Source of the DNA: Erythrocercus mccallii
Taxonomy: Eukaryota; Chordata; Aves; Passeriformes; Dicruridae
NCBI GenBank assembly: GCA_013397435.1
Contig: VZRG01000305.1
Span: forward strand, 572,081-636,080
Length of the DNA stretch: 64,000 nt
Reading direction: 5' to 3'
Shown: positions 61,701-64,000 of the stretch, in pieces
Position numbering within the stretch: position 1 is the stretch's first letter
Layout of the letters: the number at the start of each line of letters is the position of its first letter
Position numbers and translations under genes: made by a program
The notes under the pieces: generated by a model
What the model was told of the DNA's origin: nothing
What the model saw: only the letters and a program-made list of their open reading frames with translations
The model's database searches: none

Positions 61701-64000
61701 AGAGAGCAAATGACCTCTGGAAATGATGCATTTGAGTGCCACAGAGTTATGGCCCTTTTAATCAGCATGAAGCAAACATTGAGTTGAGGAATAAGGAAAA
61801 TATTGTGGACTAGAAAAAAGAATTATCCTTTGTAAGTGTTTTCAGAGGAGGTTATTGAGATGCTGAACAAACATAGTCCAAGAGACTTCTTAAACTTCAA
61901 AATATTTCTGTAATTTATGTAAAAAACATTAGGCTGGAGCTCCTTGTTCACATTTGGGGTGGGAAAGTGTAGCTCCTTGACATGTGTAGCAAACATAGCC
62001 CCAGCAGTTAAGCACAGGAAGTGAAGAAGAATACCACAGATATTTTTCTTGTGAAAAGTTAACTAGTTTGTATTTTACCTGAGTAAGGGTGTGCCTAATC
62101 TATAAGGGCTAAAATCTTTTTAGGGTGTAACAATCCACAGCATTCCTTCTTTCTCTGGGATAAAGGTCTTCAGTCCTCCCGTGAAAATATCATCCAGGAT
62201 GGAAAAGCCATTTGTCAGAACATTGGTTCAAGGGAAAACCTTGCAGCATGCTGGGTGAGAAGGGGGATGAGAGGCACAGAGTTGGGCTGCTACTGGGAAG
62301 CGCAGTGCCACTTGCATGCAATTTCACATCCATTAACGCAACTTCGGGAGAGATTCCAGAGCTTTAATCACTTCGATTGATTGTGATTAGTAATGATTTG
62401 TTGTGGTGATTTGCAGTGTATTTCCTTATAATCCAGTTTAAATATAAATCTGCCTTGCCACTTCCTGGATAATTCAGATAGCCTGTAAGAATTGTTCCTG
62501 TGGGAATAAAAGCTTGGATATTGTAACACCAATTTCCATCATAAGATGCTTTTTAAATAAATCAAAACAATTGTTTTCACTCATGTCTTCGCACTGAACT
62601 GGCACATATATCTTGCCCAGCTGCTGCAAACTCTGAACCCATTTTTTAGAAAGCCTACTGTGACAATAAAATTGATACATAAGCTTTAAAGGAATGAGTG
62701 TCGACCAGCTTGTCATACCACAACATTCATAACACCTTCAGGGAGCAGAAGAAACAGTTAAAAGGAAAGTTAGCTGACTCATTTCATGAGTAGCTGGTGT
62801 TACTCGTAGCAGCTTGGAAGTTAACAGATAAAAATGTTATCACAGCCAGCAGCAATATAGCTTTAACGACAACAGACAGCCTGATGTATGAAATAAGTCC
62901 AATTAACTGTCTTAAACATGGGTGCAACTTGGATTTGGCATTAATATTCCAGTAGTATGCTGGAGACCAATTGACTGCTGTAGTATGCTTCAGAAGACAA
63001 GCCTTGCATTTCCATGTCTTCTGCTGGGGAATAATTTTATTTAAAGACATAAAGAGACTTTCAAGTGCTGCTCCTTTCAGGTAACTAGGCCGAATTTTTT
63101 ATTCCGTCACACCAGTATAACTTCAGTTTACAGTAACTCCATTGACTTCATCAGCACAATTAAGCACTGCAACAATTGACTTAGTCATGCTGTGGACTCT
63201 CCTCCATCACTGGAAACCATTAAGTCACAAATTTTTGGCTTGTTTACTTGGTTTTTTTTCTGAAAGAATGAAAAAGGGAAAGAAAAATGTTCTAGTTGAA
63301 GTTATTAAGCCACCCAGCTTGCACTGCACATAGAGAGTTGTGTTGCCTCCCTTTGACTTCATGATGCATAAATCATGGGTCTTGGTCACCTAGGAGATTC
63401 AGGAGCTCTAGGGTGGCATGGGATGGCACAGATAGCCTTACTCCCCTGCAAGTACCTTGCTGCAACACAGCTATCTCTGTGTTGGACCCTTTTGATGGGG
63501 AGAGACACACATTCATCCCAGAGACAAACCCTTGTCAGGGACCTTTGAACTGACCCAGCCCTGGATGTCCTGGATTCAAATCTTTATTCCTGTGAAGAGC
63601 CAGAGCATGCACCATGATAGTCACAGCTCATTTGTCATGACCAAAAATCCAGCGTGAGTGTCTTCCTGTAAGTGTCTCAGCAATTAATCACCTACGTCAC
63701 CTGGATTATCAGGGACCACGAGTTATTTGTTGATTTGTTGGCTTCTGTGCAGTAAAATCATGTGTCACTGTCTGTGGAGGTGAGCAGGTCTAGCAAATGG
63801 TTCAGAAAAGGGTAATGTCTTTTCATAGCCCAATTAAAAATCAGGGACTGCTGCTAAAAAGGCTGTCTGAGGGAAGCCACAGAAACTACTCAAATTAGTA
63901 GCTGCTCTATCTGACCTAATTATAAGAGTCAAAGCGAGGAGAGGTGTGTTAACAGCTACATTTAATTTTTTATTGCATTTACTTGACAGCCACCACAGTC
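58789..64000. other. Distal 5' flank, no gene recognised
   Basis: A GC-richer patch at 60500-61500 has long overlapping frames on both strands (136, 144 and 135 codons) without recognisable domains. The last 2 kb are AT-rich. No repeat family recognised. Confidence 0.55.

Noticed and set aside
1..64000. tRNA, rRNA, CRISPR array or prokaryotic operon
   Set aside because: No cloverleaf, rRNA core or spaced repeat array was seen; the sequence is vertebrate nuclear DNA.

Overview
This is vertebrate nuclear DNA, most likely from a bird. CR1 LINE 3' ends in both orientations (typical of sauropsids), two solo LTRs, microsatellites and a GC-rich CpG island in AT-rich surroundings all point that way. 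The LTR types look passerine-like to me from memory only. There is no bacterial-style gene organisation, CRISPR array or operon.

Only one gene can be named with confidence: FOXO1, on the minus strand. Its first coding exon (200 codons, 45060-45659) lies in a large CpG island (about 43960-46530). The exon carries the N-terminal AKT/14-3-3 site (Thr24), a proline-rich linker and the first half of the forkhead domain. It stops at a clean GT donor just before the DNA-recognition helix. Because the gene reads right to left, 1-45059 is the start of the very long FOXO1 intron 1, and the rest of the gene lies left of the window. The 5' UTR and promoter lie right of 45659. A CCAAT box, GC boxes, a TCC tract and a five-codon upstream ORF sit within about 330 bases of the start codon.

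Intron 1 (1-45059) holds several CR1 fragments (4696, 7130, 12070, 35508, 40985), an ERVL-like solo LTR (15225-15895, antisense to FOXO1), a CA microsatellite, an AT-palindrome cluster (21317-21392), a perfect 14-bp-arm hairpin (34792-34825) and a diverged local duplication of roughly 230 bp (36565 and 38143). There is also a short coding-looking block with splice-like edges (40217-40314, minus strand).

The right part (46531-64000) is the 5' flank of FOXO1. It contains a second solo LTR (51166-51808), a TCC tract, purine and pyrimidine tracts, a 560-bp CR1 fragment (58083-58640) and one exon-like open block on the plus strand (57045-57186). No second gene could be identified. The most interesting leads are the two exon-like blocks, the hairpin with its template-switch signature, the duplicated intronic segment, and the G-quadruplex and uORF next to FOXO1 exon 1. 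I found no convincing new multi-gene system.
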